Assembly (NCBI RefSeq): GCF_001661915.1
Contig: NZ_LYWY01000034.1
Coordinates: forward strand, 62,001 to 126,000
Direction: 5' to 3'
Source: Croceicoccus pelagius
GTDB taxonomy: Bacteria; Pseudomonadota; Alphaproteobacteria; Sphingomonadales; Sphingomonadaceae
Length of the DNA: 64,000 nucleotides
Positions within the stretch are counted from its first letter, which is position 1. Every line of letters starts with the position of its first letter. This document shows positions 9,282-17,431 of this stretch, one piece after another. The notes below the pieces were generated by a model. That model made no database searches. It saw nothing but the letters and a program-made list of their open reading frames with translations, and was not told where the DNA came from. The translations under genes were made by a program, and so were the position numbers.

Positions 9282-10531
9282 TGGCACTGGTAGAGATCAA
9301 CTTCGACGGCATCGTCGGGCCCAGCCACAATTATTCGGGGCTCAGCATCGGCAATCTTGCGGCGACGAAGAACGCAGGCAAGGTCGCCTATCCCCGCGCC
9401 GCCGCGCTGCAGGGCATTGCCAAGATGCGGCACAACATGGCGCTGGGGCTGACGCAAGGCTTCCTGCTGCCGCTGCCGCGTCCTAAGCTGTCGTTCCTCG
9501 ACGATATGGCGTTTGACGACGATGCGGACCCTGCGCTGAAAGCGATGGCCTGGTCGGCAAGCTCAATGTGGACGGCCAATGCCGCGACGGTCAGCCCGGC
9601 GCCCGATACCTTGGACGGGCGCTGCCACCTGACGGTCGCGAACCTCGTCACGATGCCGCACCGTTCGATCGAGTGGCCCGACACGCTGGCGCAGCTTCGC
9701 GTGGCATTCGGCAATGAAGATCATTTTGTTGTGCACGGCCCCGTCCCGCCCACCTTCGGAGACGAGGGTGCGGCAAACCACATGCGGATGGGTTCGGCCC
9801 ATTCCGGCACATGCGTCGAAATCTTCGTCTATGGCCGCCCCGGCGGTCGCTTCCCCGCGCGGCAGCACGAACAGGCCAGCCGCGCCATCGCGCGCCGCCA
9901 CGGTCTTGACGATGCGCGCACGCTGTTCATCGAACAGTCGCCTGTCGCGATCGAGGCGGGCGCGTTCCACAACGACGTAGTCGCCGTCGCGAACGAACAC
10001 GTCCTGTTCTGCCACGAACAGGCCTTCGCCAACCGCGAAGGCGCGCATGCCGCGATCCGCAATGCCGTGCCCGGCGCGGAAATCGTGGAGGTTCCGGCCA
10101 GCGCAGTGAGCCTTGATGAGGCGATCACCAGCTACCTGTTCAACGCGCAGCTTCTGACACTGCCGACGGGCGAGCACGCGCTGATCGTGCCGACCGAGTG
10201 CCGTGACAGCGCGGCCGTCAGCGGATGGCTGGACGCCATGCTGGCGGGCAACGGACCGATCCGGAAAGTACTCTATGTCGACGTACGCCAGTCGATGGCC
10301 AACGGCGGTGGCCCTGCCTGCCTGCGCCTGCGCGTCGTGGCCGATCCGGCAACCGTGGATCAGCGCTTCCTGCTCGACGAGAACAAGGCCGAATCAATCG
10401 CGTCGGTTATCGATCAATACTGGCCGGAATCCATTGCACCCGACGAAATCGGCAGGCCGCAACTTGGAGAACAGGTTGCGAACGCAAGGGAAAAACTGCT
10501 TTCCGTTCTAAATCTTAAGGAACTTGGTTAA
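9281..10531 (+). CDS. astB: N-succinylarginine dihydrolase
   Basis: Second AST enzyme: hydrolyses N2-succinylarginine to N2-succinylornithine, two ammonia and CO2; a member of the guanidine-modifying (amidinotransferase-fold) superfamily. 416 residues. The N-terminus contains NFDGIVGPSHNYSGLS and NLAATKN, both diagnostic for AstB. The catalytic cysteine is visible in NGGGPACLRLR as Cys347, and the ANHMRMGSAHSG segment carries conserved substrate-site residues. Starts in TGATG overlap with astA. No astC (succinylornithine transaminase) or astD (succinylglutamate semialdehyde dehydrogenase) follows, so later steps must be encoded elsewhere or by generalist enzymes. Confidence 0.96.
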   Translation: MALVEINFDGIVGPSHNYSGLSIGNLAATKNAGKVAYPRAAALQGIAKMRHNMALGLTQGFLLPLPRPKLSFLDDMAFDDDADPALKAMAWSASSMWTANAATVSPAPDTLDGRCHLTVANLVTMPHRSIEWPDTLAQLRVAFGNEDHFVVHGPVPPTFGDEGAANHMRMGSAHSGTCVEIFVYGRPGGRFPARQHEQASRAIARRHGLDDARTLFIEQSPVAIEAGAFHNDVVAVANEHVLFCHEQAFANREGAHAAIRNAVPGAEIVEVPASAVSLDEAITSYLFNAQLLTLPTGEHALIVPTECRDSAAVSGWLDAMLAGNGPIRKVLYVDVRQSMANGGGPACLRLRVVADPATVDQRFLLDENKAESIASVIDQYWPESIAPDEIGRPQLGEQVANAREKLLSVLNLKELG

Positions 10532-10644
10532 CGCTTTTGCTTCGGAACTTACGAGGGGTTACTGTTTTATTAACGCGAAAGCCTTCGAGACTTTAGACAG
10601 ATTCGAAAGGCCGAACCGGACGCAAGACAAGGAGTGACCCTGGC

Positions 10645-10911
10645 GTGGCCTCGAAGCTCAAGAAGATCGGACGACTGTTCGTCATCAAGACACGGCTTGA
10701 AGTGTTCATGGTGACTTATGCACTCGCCCTTGGTGCCATCGAACGTGGCACGGTCTATCTGGGCCAGTACCCTGGCGTTGGCGGCAAACTGCTGTTTCTC
10801 GCCTGCACGGGTTCGGTTTTCATGGCCGGCGCGAAGATGCTCGACTGCGTCCGACACGAAAACGCACAAAAGGATAACGCGGAAGCAGAGGCGGTGCCCG
10901 CCGACAGCTGA
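10645..10911 (+). CDS. small hypothetical membrane protein
   Basis: An 88-codon gene with GTG start at 10645 preceded by AAGGAG (about 10 bases spacing). The protein has a basic N-terminus (ASKLKKIGRLFVIKTR), two hydrophobic segments (about residues 20-40 and 47-65), and an acidic hydrophilic tail rich in Ala/Glu. This predicts two inner-membrane helices with both ends in the cytoplasm. It stands alone, 113 bases after astB, and is closed by a strong intrinsic terminator 33 bases downstream. The family is not recognised with certainty and no function is proposed. Confidence 0.7.
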   Translation: MASKLKKIGRLFVIKTRLEVFMVTYALALGAIERGTVYLGQYPGVGGKLLFLACTGSVFMAGAKMLDCVRHENAQKDNAEAEAVPADS

Positions 10912-10943
10912 CGCATTTGAAGAACTGCTAGCCAGACTGAACA

Positions 10944-10974
10944 GGGCGCCCCGAAACGGGCGCCCTTCTTTTTT
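10944..10974 (+). terminator. intrinsic terminator
   Basis: An eight-base-pair GC stem (GGGCGCCC at 10944-10951 with GGGCGCCC at 10958-10965), six-base loop, followed by TTCTTTTTT. It closes the 88-aa gene and probably any read-through from the ast operon. Confidence 0.88.
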
Positions 10975-10999
10975 CCTCCGTCCCTATCTGCCTGCGTCC

Positions 11000-11209
11000 T
11001 TACCTGCCGCCGCCCAGCGCGTGCTGCTCGGCCGTCACCGTCAAGCCATCGGCGGGTGCGCTTCGCCATGCCCCGATGATCCAGACGGCGGACAGCACCA
11101 GGATCGCCAGCAGGATGCTGAACAGCAGGACATAGCGCATGACATGCGGCGTATCGCCGCCCCGCGCTTCGCCGGTGGATACGTGAACCTCTTCGCCAAC
11201 GAGTTTCAT
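11000..11209 (-). CDS. small single-pass membrane protein
   Basis: A 69-codon open frame whose ATG at 11209 is preceded by GGAGAG. The product has a polar N-terminus of about 23 residues, one strong hydrophobic helix (YVLLFSILLAILVLSAVWIIGAW, split here as residues 25-47), and a short polar tail. Single transmembrane topology is clear. The frame could be extended upstream but that part is arginine-rich and looks non-coding. It is convergent with the 88-aa membrane-protein gene across the terminator. Function unknown. Confidence 0.6.
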   Translation of the reverse strand: MKLVGEEVHVSTGEARGGDTPHVMRYVLLFSILLAILVLSAVWIIGAWRSAPADGLTVTAEQHALGGGR

Positions 11210-11437
11210 GGGCTTGCTCTCCGGTAATGGGCGACGCGTCTCAGGCGTGCGCTCCTTTGGCCGCGATCCAATCTGGCTCGTGGCCGACAGGCGCAAGATA
11301 CCACGCCACGACGAGTCGGACCAAAGCTTGGCGATGTCGGAAAGGTGAGGACGTCTGTTTTTCGCCGCCCGCGCTCTTGATGAACGAGCAGGAGCGCTGC
11401 GCATTCGGCAAAAGTTGTTCTTTTAAATCAGGTAGCT

Positions 11438-11593
11438 GGGGAATTTCTGGTGCTAGCCGCCCGCGTCTTGGCTTTTTTGGGGAGCAGGAACTTCGATCCG
11501 CCCGCCACCTTTGCTCTCTCATGTCGAGACAGGTGGGGGGACTTCTGTTGCTAGCCGCCCCCCGGGGCCCCGGAATCCGCTTCTGTTGCCCGG
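11438..11593 (-). repeat. repeated hairpin element downstream of tmRNA (TTCTGKTGCTAGCCGCCC)
   Basis: The 18-mer TTCTGGTGCTAGCCGCCC at 11445-11462 recurs as TTCTGTTGCTAGCCGCCC at 11543-11560 (one mismatch, 98-base period); a shorter third copy, TTCTGTTGCCCGG, lies at 11581-11593 where the tmRNA transcript appears to end. Both long copies are bracketed by G-runs and C-runs (GGGG/CCC at 11438-11441/11460-11462, GGGGGG/CCCCCC at 11535-11540/11558-11563), so each folds into a hairpin with the same 17-19-base loop on either strand. The stretch 11210-11575 holds no convincing gene. The elements may be processing or termination structures for ssrA, or part of a small RNA; this is inference. Confidence 0.5.
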
Positions 11594-11880
11594 TGGGTCC
11601 AACCGCGCTTTAGCTTTGTAAGATCAGGCCGTTAGGCCGTCAGGTTACGCAGCGAGAGCGAGTGCTTCGTTATCGTTGGCACTTGTGAGTTTTGAGCCTT
11701 TAACGGGTTACTCAGCCCGGGCGAAAACAATGTCTTTCAACACACGTCGATCCTGGTTCGGCCCCCTGATACCAACCCCTCGATAACAGGAGGAAAATGG
11801 TGGAGCCGCCGGGTACTGCCCCCGGGTCCGCTGTGCCTATTGCACACCGCAATTTATCGCCATAGCCGGCCGAAACCGGC
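11575..11880 (-). ncRNA. ssrA: circularly permuted two-piece tmRNA
   Basis: tmRNA rescues stalled ribosomes by adding a degradation tag. On the minus strand the acceptor piece comes first: it ends in a T-arm-like CCCGGGGGCAGTACCCGG and CGGCTCCACCA, with the CCA complementary to 11798-11800. A spacer of about 32 bases (11766-11797) follows, then the coding piece starting at 11765 with GGGGCCGAACCAGGATCGACG, whose first seven bases pair with CGGCTCC of the acceptor piece. The tag frame is at 11680-11645: ANDNEALALAA then TAA. This acceptor-first order is the known alphaproteobacterial permuted form. The 5' end (near 11880) is inferred from the promoter, and the 3' end of the coding piece (near 11575) is approximate. 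Confidence 0.92.
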
Positions 11881-11887
11881 ACCGACC

Positions 11888-11915
11888 TATATAGCGATGC
11901 CGATCTTAATGTGAA
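11888..11915 (-). promoter_or_regulatory. sigma-70-type promoter of ssrA
   Basis: On the minus strand TTCACA (complement of 11910-11915) and TATATA (complement of 11888-11893) are separated by 16 bases. Transcription would begin near 11880, exactly at the 5' edge of the acceptor piece. The -35 lies only about 17 bases beyond the mscL stop codon. Confidence 0.65.
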
Positions 11916-11931
11916 GTGAGCGCCGGAAAAA

Positions 11932-12393
11932 TCAGGGCTTCTTCTTCAGCTCGGCAAGGATTTCCTTGAGCGTGTCGAGCGTGGGGTCTGTCGGGACCGC
12001 ATCGCTTTTCGCGGTTTCCTCGGCCGCCTTCTTCTCTTCCTCCATCGCGTCCATCATGCGGTTCACGCCGCGCACGATCATGAACAGCGCGAATGCGATG
12101 ATGAGAAAATTCAGGATCTGCGTGATGAGATCGCCGTACCCGATCATCGGGACGCCCGCCTCTTTCAGCGCGGCATAGTTGTCGAGAGCGCCGTCATATC
12201 CTTCGGGAACAGCGCCCAACCGGATGAACTTGTTCGAAAAATCGACCGATCCAAAGATCGCGCCGATGATCGGCATCAGGATGCTCTCGGTCAGCGACGT
12301 GGTGATCTTGCCGAACGCAGCACCGATTACCACGCCGACGGCGAGGTCGAGGACGTTGCCGCGCGCGATGAATTTCTTGAACTCGGCCATCAT
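11932..12393 (-). CDS. mscL: large-conductance mechanosensitive channel MscL
   Basis: Pentameric inner-membrane channel that opens under osmotic downshock. 153 residues. The N-terminal MAEFKKFIARGNVLDLAVGVVIGAAF contains the amphipathic S1 helix and the glycine/alanine pore-lining TM1. A second hydrophobic helix (ITQILNFLIIAFALFMIVRGVNR) is TM2, and a charged C-terminal helix EEEKKAAEET ends with LKEILAELKKKP, as in the family's cytoplasmic bundle. Two consecutive ATGs at 12393 and 12390 are possible starts. It runs in the same direction as ssrA, directly upstream of the ssrA promoter. Confidence 0.97.
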   Translation of the reverse strand: MMAEFKKFIARGNVLDLAVGVVIGAAFGKITTSLTESILMPIIGAIFGSVDFSNKFIRLGAVPEGYDGALDNYAALKEAGVPMIGYGDLITQILNFLIIAFALFMIVRGVNRMMDAMEEEKKAAEETAKSDAVPTDPTLDTLKEILAELKKKP

Positions 12394-12614
12394 GTGCCTG
12401 TCTTCCCCTGCATGTTTTCAGACCCGTTGGCATGGCATCCTGCCCAACCGCCACGCTTTCGCAAGCCGCGAGCCATGACAATCACCGACAGAACAGGGCG
12501 ATGCGAGCATCCTGCCCTGTTGCACGCATGGCAAACCGCCTTATATGCGTAATACACCCCCGCTATCGGGAAACAGACATTGGCAACGGACCCATTCGAG
12601 AGGGAATTGATCGC

Positions 12615-13304
12615 ATGACCACCGGCCCGTTCACCCGCGCACTGCGCCCATTGACCCGCGCCCTGCGCATGGCCATTGCTGGCCTCGCCGCGCTTTCGCT
12701 TGCCGCCTGCGGCATAAACTCGGTTCCGACGGCGGAAGAAAACGCCAAGGCCCGCTGGGCCGACGTGCAGAGCGCATACCAGCGCCGCGCCGACCTCGTC
12801 CCGAACCTCGTCGCGACGGTTCAGGCCGCAGCCGCTTCGGAAACGCAGATTCTGACCAATGTGACCGAAGCCCGCGCTCGCGCAACTTCGATCAACATTA
12901 CTACCGACGACCTGTCGAACCCGGAAGAACTGCGCCGTTTTTCCGAAGCGCAGAACCAGCTGACGCAGGCGCTCGGCCAGCTTCGCACCGTGGTCGAAAA
13001 CTATCCGACCCTGCAGAGCCAGGCCCGCTTTGCCGACCTGATGACCGCGCTCGAAGGCGCGGAAAACCAGATCAACGTGGCACGCGTCCGCTATAACGAA
13101 GCGGTGCAGGAATATAACACCACGATCCGTACCTTTCCCGACGTGATCGGCGCGAAGATCATCCATGGCGCGGAGCCGATGGAGCCGTTCAACGCCGCGC
13201 CCGGCGCTGAAACCGCACCCACCGTCGACTTCGGCACGATGAGCGGCGAACCCGCGGCTAACGACAACACCGGCGCTGATCAGCCCGCAGCCGCGGCAAA
13301 TTGA
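12615..13304 (+). CDS. lemA: LemA family lipoprotein
   Basis: A 229-residue protein with signal peptide and lipobox (ALSLAACG), so lipid-anchored. The rest is the long antiparallel helical LemA domain: WADVQSAYQRRADLVPNLVATVQAA matches the family signature of an aromatic-rich first helix followed by DLVPNLV, and TFPDVIGAKIIHG resembles the conserved FP.N..A...GF region near the C-terminus. It is followed 13 bases later by two TPM-domain genes, the usual partners of LemA. The biochemical role of LemA is not established. The start ATG at 12615 follows GAGAGGG; the frame extends further upstream without coding character. Confidence 0.93.
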   Translation: MTTGPFTRALRPLTRALRMAIAGLAALSLAACGINSVPTAEENAKARWADVQSAYQRRADLVPNLVATVQAAAASETQILTNVTEARARATSINITTDDLSNPEELRRFSEAQNQLTQALGQLRTVVENYPTLQSQARFADLMTALEGAENQINVARVRYNEAVQEYNTTIRTFPDVIGAKIIHGAEPMEPFNAAPGAETAPTVDFGTMSGEPAANDNTGADQPAAAAN

Positions 13305-13317
13305 TCAGCGAACTGTC

Positions 13318-14139
13318 GTGAGCGTGCTGTTCCGCTTTCTTGCCGCTTTCGCCCTGCTGGCGGGCCTTTCGGGCTCGCCGGCATGGGCGGCCTATCCCGA
13401 ACGCCCCGAAGGTCCCGTGCTGGACCAGGCGGACATCATTCCCGCCGATCAGGAAGCGGCGATGGATGCGCGCCTGCGTGCCTATAACGAGCAGACGGGC
13501 CGCGCGGTTGTTGTCGCCACCGTCAATTCGCTCGATGGCGAAACGATCGAGATGTACGCGGCCAACATGTTCGCGGAATGGGGCATCGGCGGTGCGGAGA
13601 CGGATCAGGGCTTGTTGCTTCTGGTCGCGCCCAATGACCGCAAGGTCCGGATCGAGGTGGGCTATGGCCTCACCCCTTACGTCACTGACATCCTGTCAGG
13701 CCGGATCGTGCGAAACGATATCCTGCCGGCCTTCAAGGCGGGCGATTATCCGGGCGGCATCAATGCCGGGCTCGACTCTCTCATCACCCAGATGGACCTG
13801 ACGCCGGCAGAGGCGAAGGCCGTTGCCGAAGCGGCCGCCGCTGCCGAAGCGCAGCAGCGCGAAATGGCAGGCCAGATCACTGGCTCCACCGCTGGCGGCT
13901 TCGTCTTCTGGGTCATCATGATCGTCGTGTTCATGCTTCTTTTCGGCAAGCGCAGTCGCGGTCGGCGCTATCGCAGGGGTGGCGGGATCGATCCCTGGGT
14001 CGTTCTTTGGGGCGTTAGTGAAATCGCCCGCCACTCGGGCGGACGTAGCTCGGGCGGCTTTGGCGGCGGCGGCGGTGGCGGTTTCGGGGGTTTCGGCGGC
14101 GGCATGTCCGGCGGCGGCGGCGCATCGGGGAGCTGGTGA
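13318..14139 (+). CDS. TPM-domain protein, secreted with membrane anchor (YgcG type)
   Basis: 273 residues. A signal peptide (LLAGLSGSPAWA then AYPERP) precedes a TPM domain (about residues 35-160: VLDQADIIPADQEAAMDARL, then VVVATVNSLDG and IRIEVGYGL-type strands). A helical alanine-rich linker, one transmembrane helix (FVFWVIMIVVFMLLFG) and a glycine-rich tail (GGFGGGGGGGFGG, GGGASGSW) follow. This matches the YgcG group that co-occurs with LemA. Plant members have acid phosphatase activity; the bacterial role is unclear. The start is GTG at 13318, 14 bases after the lemA stop, and the TGA overlaps the next gene as TGATG. Confidence 0.88.
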   Translation: MSVLFRFLAAFALLAGLSGSPAWAAYPERPEGPVLDQADIIPADQEAAMDARLRAYNEQTGRAVVVATVNSLDGETIEMYAANMFAEWGIGGAETDQGLLLLVAPNDRKVRIEVGYGLTPYVTDILSGRIVRNDILPAFKAGDYPGGINAGLDSLITQMDLTPAEAKAVAEAAAAAEAQQREMAGQITGSTAGGFVFWVIMIVVFMLLFGKRSRGRRYRRGGGIDPWVVLWGVSEIARHSGGRSSGGFGGGGGGGFGGFGGGMSGGGGASGSW

Positions 14140-14822
14140 TGGGCCGTCCTGTCTATCTTGATGAAGCAGAGCACAAGCAGGTCAGCGATGCGGTTGCCGC
14201 GGCGGAACTGCACACGTCGGGCGAAATCGTTACCGTTCTGGCAGACAGGTCCGACGGCTATTCCGACATCGCGCTGGCATGGTCGGCGCTTGTCGCCTTC
14301 ACTGCGATCATGGCGCTGGCGCTGTTTCCCGACTTCTACCTGGGCTTGCTCGACAGTGTGACCGGCAACTGGAACGCGCAATGGAGCGCGGGGGCCATCT
14401 TTGCCGTCGCTGGCGGTTTCGGGATCATGAAGTTCCTTGGCACTTGGCTGATCCAGATGTGGCCGCCATTGAAGTTTCTGCTCGTCCCCGGCCCGGTGAA
14501 AGGCCGCCGTGTCCGCGCCCGCGCAGTCGATCTTTTCAAGGTCGGGGCGGAGCGCCGTACGCATGGCCGCACCGGCGTTCTCATCTACCTTTCGATGCGC
14601 GAACATCGGGCAGAAATCGTAGCCGACGAAGCGATTGCCGAGAAAGTCAGCCCCGAAACATGGGGCGACGCGATGAGCGCGATGATCACGTGCGTGCGCG
14701 ATGGCCGCGTGGCCGACGGCATGGTCGAGGCCGTGCACGAAGTCGGCAAGGTACTGGCCGAACACTTCCCCCGCGCAGAGGACGATCAGAACGAACTGCC
14801 CGACCGGTTGATCGAACTTTGA
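14139..14822 (+). CDS. TPM-domain membrane protein, second paralogue
   Basis: 227 residues, translationally coupled to the previous TPM gene (TGATG). The N-terminus (EAEHKQVSDAVAAAELHTSGEIVTVLADRSDGY) is the start of a TPM fold interrupted by two hydrophobic helices (about residues 45-65 and 80-105). The rest of the domain follows with RTHGRTGVLIYLSMREHRAEIVADEAI, typical of the TPM/DUF2207-adjacent family. With lemA and the YgcG-type gene it forms a three-gene envelope operon of unknown mechanism. Confidence 0.82.
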   Translation: MGRPVYLDEAEHKQVSDAVAAAELHTSGEIVTVLADRSDGYSDIALAWSALVAFTAIMALALFPDFYLGLLDSVTGNWNAQWSAGAIFAVAGGFGIMKFLGTWLIQMWPPLKFLLVPGPVKGRRVRARAVDLFKVGAERRTHGRTGVLIYLSMREHRAEIVADEAIAEKVSPETWGDAMSAMITCVRDGRVADGMVEAVHEVGKVLAEHFPRAEDDQNELPDRLIEL

Positions 14823-14833
14823 ACGCGCCCGAA

Positions 14834-15376
14834 ATGAACGACATGGATCAGCCTGAAAAGGTCTGCTGGGAAGGCGACTGGATCGTCGCGAAGAAACGTG
14901 GCCGCTGGGAATATGTCAGTCGCTCGCGCTCGATCCGCGCGGCGGTGATCCTGGCCGTCGACGATGGCCATGTCCTTCTGGTGGAACAGTATCGCACCCC
15001 CCTGTCGAAGCCCTGCATCGAACTTCCCGCGGGCCTTATCGGCGACGATGACGGAAGCGAGGGTGAACACGCGCTCGATGCAGCGGGACGCGAGCTTGAA
15101 GAGGAAACCGGCTACCGCGCGGACCGACTGATCGACGCGGGCGAATTCATGTCGAGCCCCGGCATGGTGACCGAAAGCTTCACGCTGGTGATCGCAAAAG
15201 GTCTCACCAGGGTCGGCCCCGGCGGCGGCACGGAGAGCGAGGACATAACAGTCCACCGCGTGCCGCTGGACGCCATCGGCGCGTTCATCGACGGGCAGCG
15301 CAACGCCGGCAAGGCGATCGACGTCAGGATGCTGATGCTGCTGTCCGCAGACCTGCTGAAATTGGCAAAAGCCTAG
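14834..15376 (+). CDS. Nudix hydrolase, ADP-ribose pyrophosphatase type
   Basis: 180-residue Nudix enzyme. The Nudix box is readable: ELPAGLIGDDD followed by ALDAAGRELEEETGY, giving the REL-EEETG core; ELPAG just before the box is typical of ADP-ribose/ADP-sugar pyrophosphatases. The C-terminal SPGMVTESFTLVIA and SEDITVHRVPL segments fit this subfamily. Start ATG 14834 lies 12 bases after the preceding stop; MDQ at 14843 is an alternative. The substrate is not proven by sequence; sugar nucleotide turnover is the best guess. Confidence 0.85.
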   Translation: MNDMDQPEKVCWEGDWIVAKKRGRWEYVSRSRSIRAAVILAVDDGHVLLVEQYRTPLSKPCIELPAGLIGDDDGSEGEHALDAAGRELEEETGYRADRLIDAGEFMSSPGMVTESFTLVIAKGLTRVGPGGGTESEDITVHRVPLDAIGAFIDGQRNAGKAIDVRMLMLLSADLLKLAKA

Positions 15377-15444
15377 AAAACCACGCTATTCCGCGCTTTG
15401 GCACCGCGCACTCTTCCTGCATACTCGCCGCAGGGGGACTATCT

Positions 15445-16803
15445 ATGGCGAGCATTGCGATCGGTGCGGGCAACGGGCTTATCCTGACGAGGAGCAAGCC
15501 GCTCCGCCTGTTGACGCTGCTGCTGTTCTATTTCGCGCAAGGCTTTCCGATCGGGCTCTTCTTCTACGCCCTCCCCGCATGGATGAGCGTCAACGGCGCG
15601 AGCACGCCGCAAGTCGCATCGGTCGTCGCCGCGGCCAGCCTGCCGTGGTCGTTGAAGCTCGTGAACGGGTTTCTGATCGACCGTTATACCTATCTTCCGA
15701 TGGGGCGCAGGCGGATCTGGATCATCTGCGCGCAAGGCGTGATCGTAACATCTTTCCTTATCGGCGCACTGCTGTCGCCCGATGCGCGTGCGGTTTTCCT
15801 TCTTTCCGCGCTCGGCTTTGCCTCGAATGCGGCAGTGACTTTTCAGGACGTCGGTATCGACAGCCTTGCCGTCGATATCATGCCGGAGGACGAGCGAGCG
15901 CGCGCGGCGGGGATCATGTTCGGGGCGCAACTGCTCGGCATCGCGGCTTCGACATCGCTGGGCGGGACGCTGTTCCAGTATTTCGACCTTCCTGTCGGCC
16001 TTGCCGTTCTTGCGGTCATTCCGCTGGCCATCATGCTGTTCGGCATGGCCATTCGCGAACGCGACGGCGAACGCCGTCTGCCCTGGACCGAGGGAGAGGC
16101 CCACCCAGGTAATCTCGCCATTCAGGTCGAGGCGTGGTGGCCACTGCTCAAGTCGTCGTTCAAGGCGCTGGTCGTGCCGATCACGCTGGGTATCGCACCT
16201 ATCCTCCTGGCCCGATCCGTCCCGCACGGCGCGTTTGAGGCGTTTCACCCCGAACTCTTCACCCAGATCGCGGGGTGGGAGATCAGTGGCTACACCAATC
16301 TCATTTCCACCTCGTCGCTAGTGAGCGGATTGCTTGGCCTCGTCATCGGAGGATGGATGGTTGATGCCATCGGATCGCGGGCCAGCCTGCTGATCGGCGC
16401 GGGGCTGGGTATCGTCCTGCTCACTTTCATGGGTTTCGCCACCGACCTCTGGACGCAGGACTGGTGGCTGACGACCTTCATCATCCTGTTCGACATTCTC
16501 GCCCTGCTCTACATCGTCGCGACCATCCCGATCTGCATGCGCCTGTGCCTGCCCGCGGTGGCGGCTACGCAATTCACGATCTACATGGCCATGGGCAATT
16601 TCGGGCGACCGCTGGGGGCCTGGATGGCATCGTGGACTGCGGGTGCTGGGCACCCCGAATGGCTCTATTTCTGCTCTGCCATTGCGTGGGCCTGCGCGAC
16701 GCTACTCGTGCTGTTCGTGCGCTTTCCCGAAAAAGGTACGGCGGTCGATGAAGTGGTGTCCGGCCTGCCCGGCGCGGACGGCATACCGGCGCGGATCGAC
16801 TAG
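15445..16803 (+). CDS. MFS transporter, AmpG-like
   Basis: 452 residues with about twelve hydrophobic helices. The early LLFYFAQGFPIGLFFYALPAWM and the loop DRYTYLPMGRRRIWI match the AmpG/PAT-type MFS group (acetyl-CoA or muropeptide permeases). QDVGIDSLAVDIMPEDERARAAGIMFGAQLLG is the family's conserved mid-region. Two unusually long extramembrane inserts are seen around residues 215-280. The substrate is unknown; AmpG proper imports anhydromuropeptides. Free-standing, in the same direction as the Nudix gene and convergent with YqgE with three bases between stops. Confidence 0.8.
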   Translation: MASIAIGAGNGLILTRSKPLRLLTLLLFYFAQGFPIGLFFYALPAWMSVNGASTPQVASVVAAASLPWSLKLVNGFLIDRYTYLPMGRRRIWIICAQGVIVTSFLIGALLSPDARAVFLLSALGFASNAAVTFQDVGIDSLAVDIMPEDERARAAGIMFGAQLLGIAASTSLGGTLFQYFDLPVGLAVLAVIPLAIMLFGMAIRERDGERRLPWTEGEAHPGNLAIQVEAWWPLLKSSFKALVVPITLGIAPILLARSVPHGAFEAFHPELFTQIAGWEISGYTNLISTSSLVSGLLGLVIGGWMVDAIGSRASLLIGAGLGIVLLTFMGFATDLWTQDWWLTTFIILFDILALLYIVATIPICMRLCLPAVAATQFTIYMAMGNFGRPLGAWMASWTAGAGHPEWLYFCSAIAWACATLLVLFVRFPEKGTAVDEVVSGLPGADGIPARID

Positions 16804-16806
16804 CCC

Positions 16807-17367
16807 TCAGGCGTTTCCGGTCTGGGCGACGAGCAGCGAGGGATCGACACCCTCTGCCGCCCATGTCGCGGCCCAGCGGCCTTCCGCTTCGGCATCGAAC
16901 AGGATCGCGGGCCGCCCCTCGGCCGCGTACCAGCCGTGGCGGTGCATTTCCTCGTCCAGCTGGCCATCGTCCCAACCGGCATAACCAAGCGACATGATCC
17001 ACCGCTCAGGCCCCTCGCCGTCAGCGATCGCGCGCAGAATTGCGGCGGAACTGGACAGAGCGCCCAAGGGCTCGACCAGCATGGTGGAATCGTCGCTCCA
17101 GTCGGTGGAGTGGATGACGAAGCCCCGGCCCGTTTCGACCGGCCCGCCGTGGTGGATAGGGCAATCGGGCGCGACGCCAGGTTCAATGTCCATTTCGCGC
17201 AGGACGTCGTGGAACGTGATGCCTTCGCGCAAGTGGCCGATGCCGACGCCGAACGCGCCTTCCTCGCCGTGCACGAATATGGGAATCACCGCGTGTTCGA
17301 AATTCGGATCGCCCATCCCCGGCATGGCCAGGAGAATGCGTCCGGTCAGGTATTGAGGCTCGCTCAT
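16807..17367 (-). CDS. YqgE/AlgH family protein
   Basis: 186-residue member of the UPF0301 (YqgE/AlgH) family. Characteristic segments are present: YLTGRILLAMPGMGDPNFEHAVI at the N-terminus, HGEEGAFGVGI, VHxGGPVE as IHHGGPVETGRGFVIH, and LGYAGWDDGQLDEEM. These fit the conserved core of the family, which has a known fold but no firmly assigned biochemical function. Transcribed alone, with a short AT-rich gap before the ABC ATPase gene that runs in the same direction. Confidence 0.95.
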   Translation of the reverse strand: MSEPQYLTGRILLAMPGMGDPNFEHAVIPIFVHGEEGAFGVGIGHLREGITFHDVLREMDIEPGVAPDCPIHHGGPVETGRGFVIHSTDWSDDSTMLVEPLGALSSSAAILRAIADGEGPERWIMSLGYAGWDDGQLDEEMHRHGWYAAEGRPAILFDAEAEGRWAATWAAEGVDPSLLVAQTGNA

Positions 17368-17431
17368 CCCCTATAAGGTAGGGATAGCGCCCTCCCCTTG
17401 CAAAGCCTGCCTACCGCAAGGGCGTGACCAT

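Noticed and set aside
14041-14130. GGC/GGT-rich block that could suggest a G-quadruplex or regulatory repeat
   Set aside because: It encodes the normal glycine-rich tail of the YgcG-type TPM protein.
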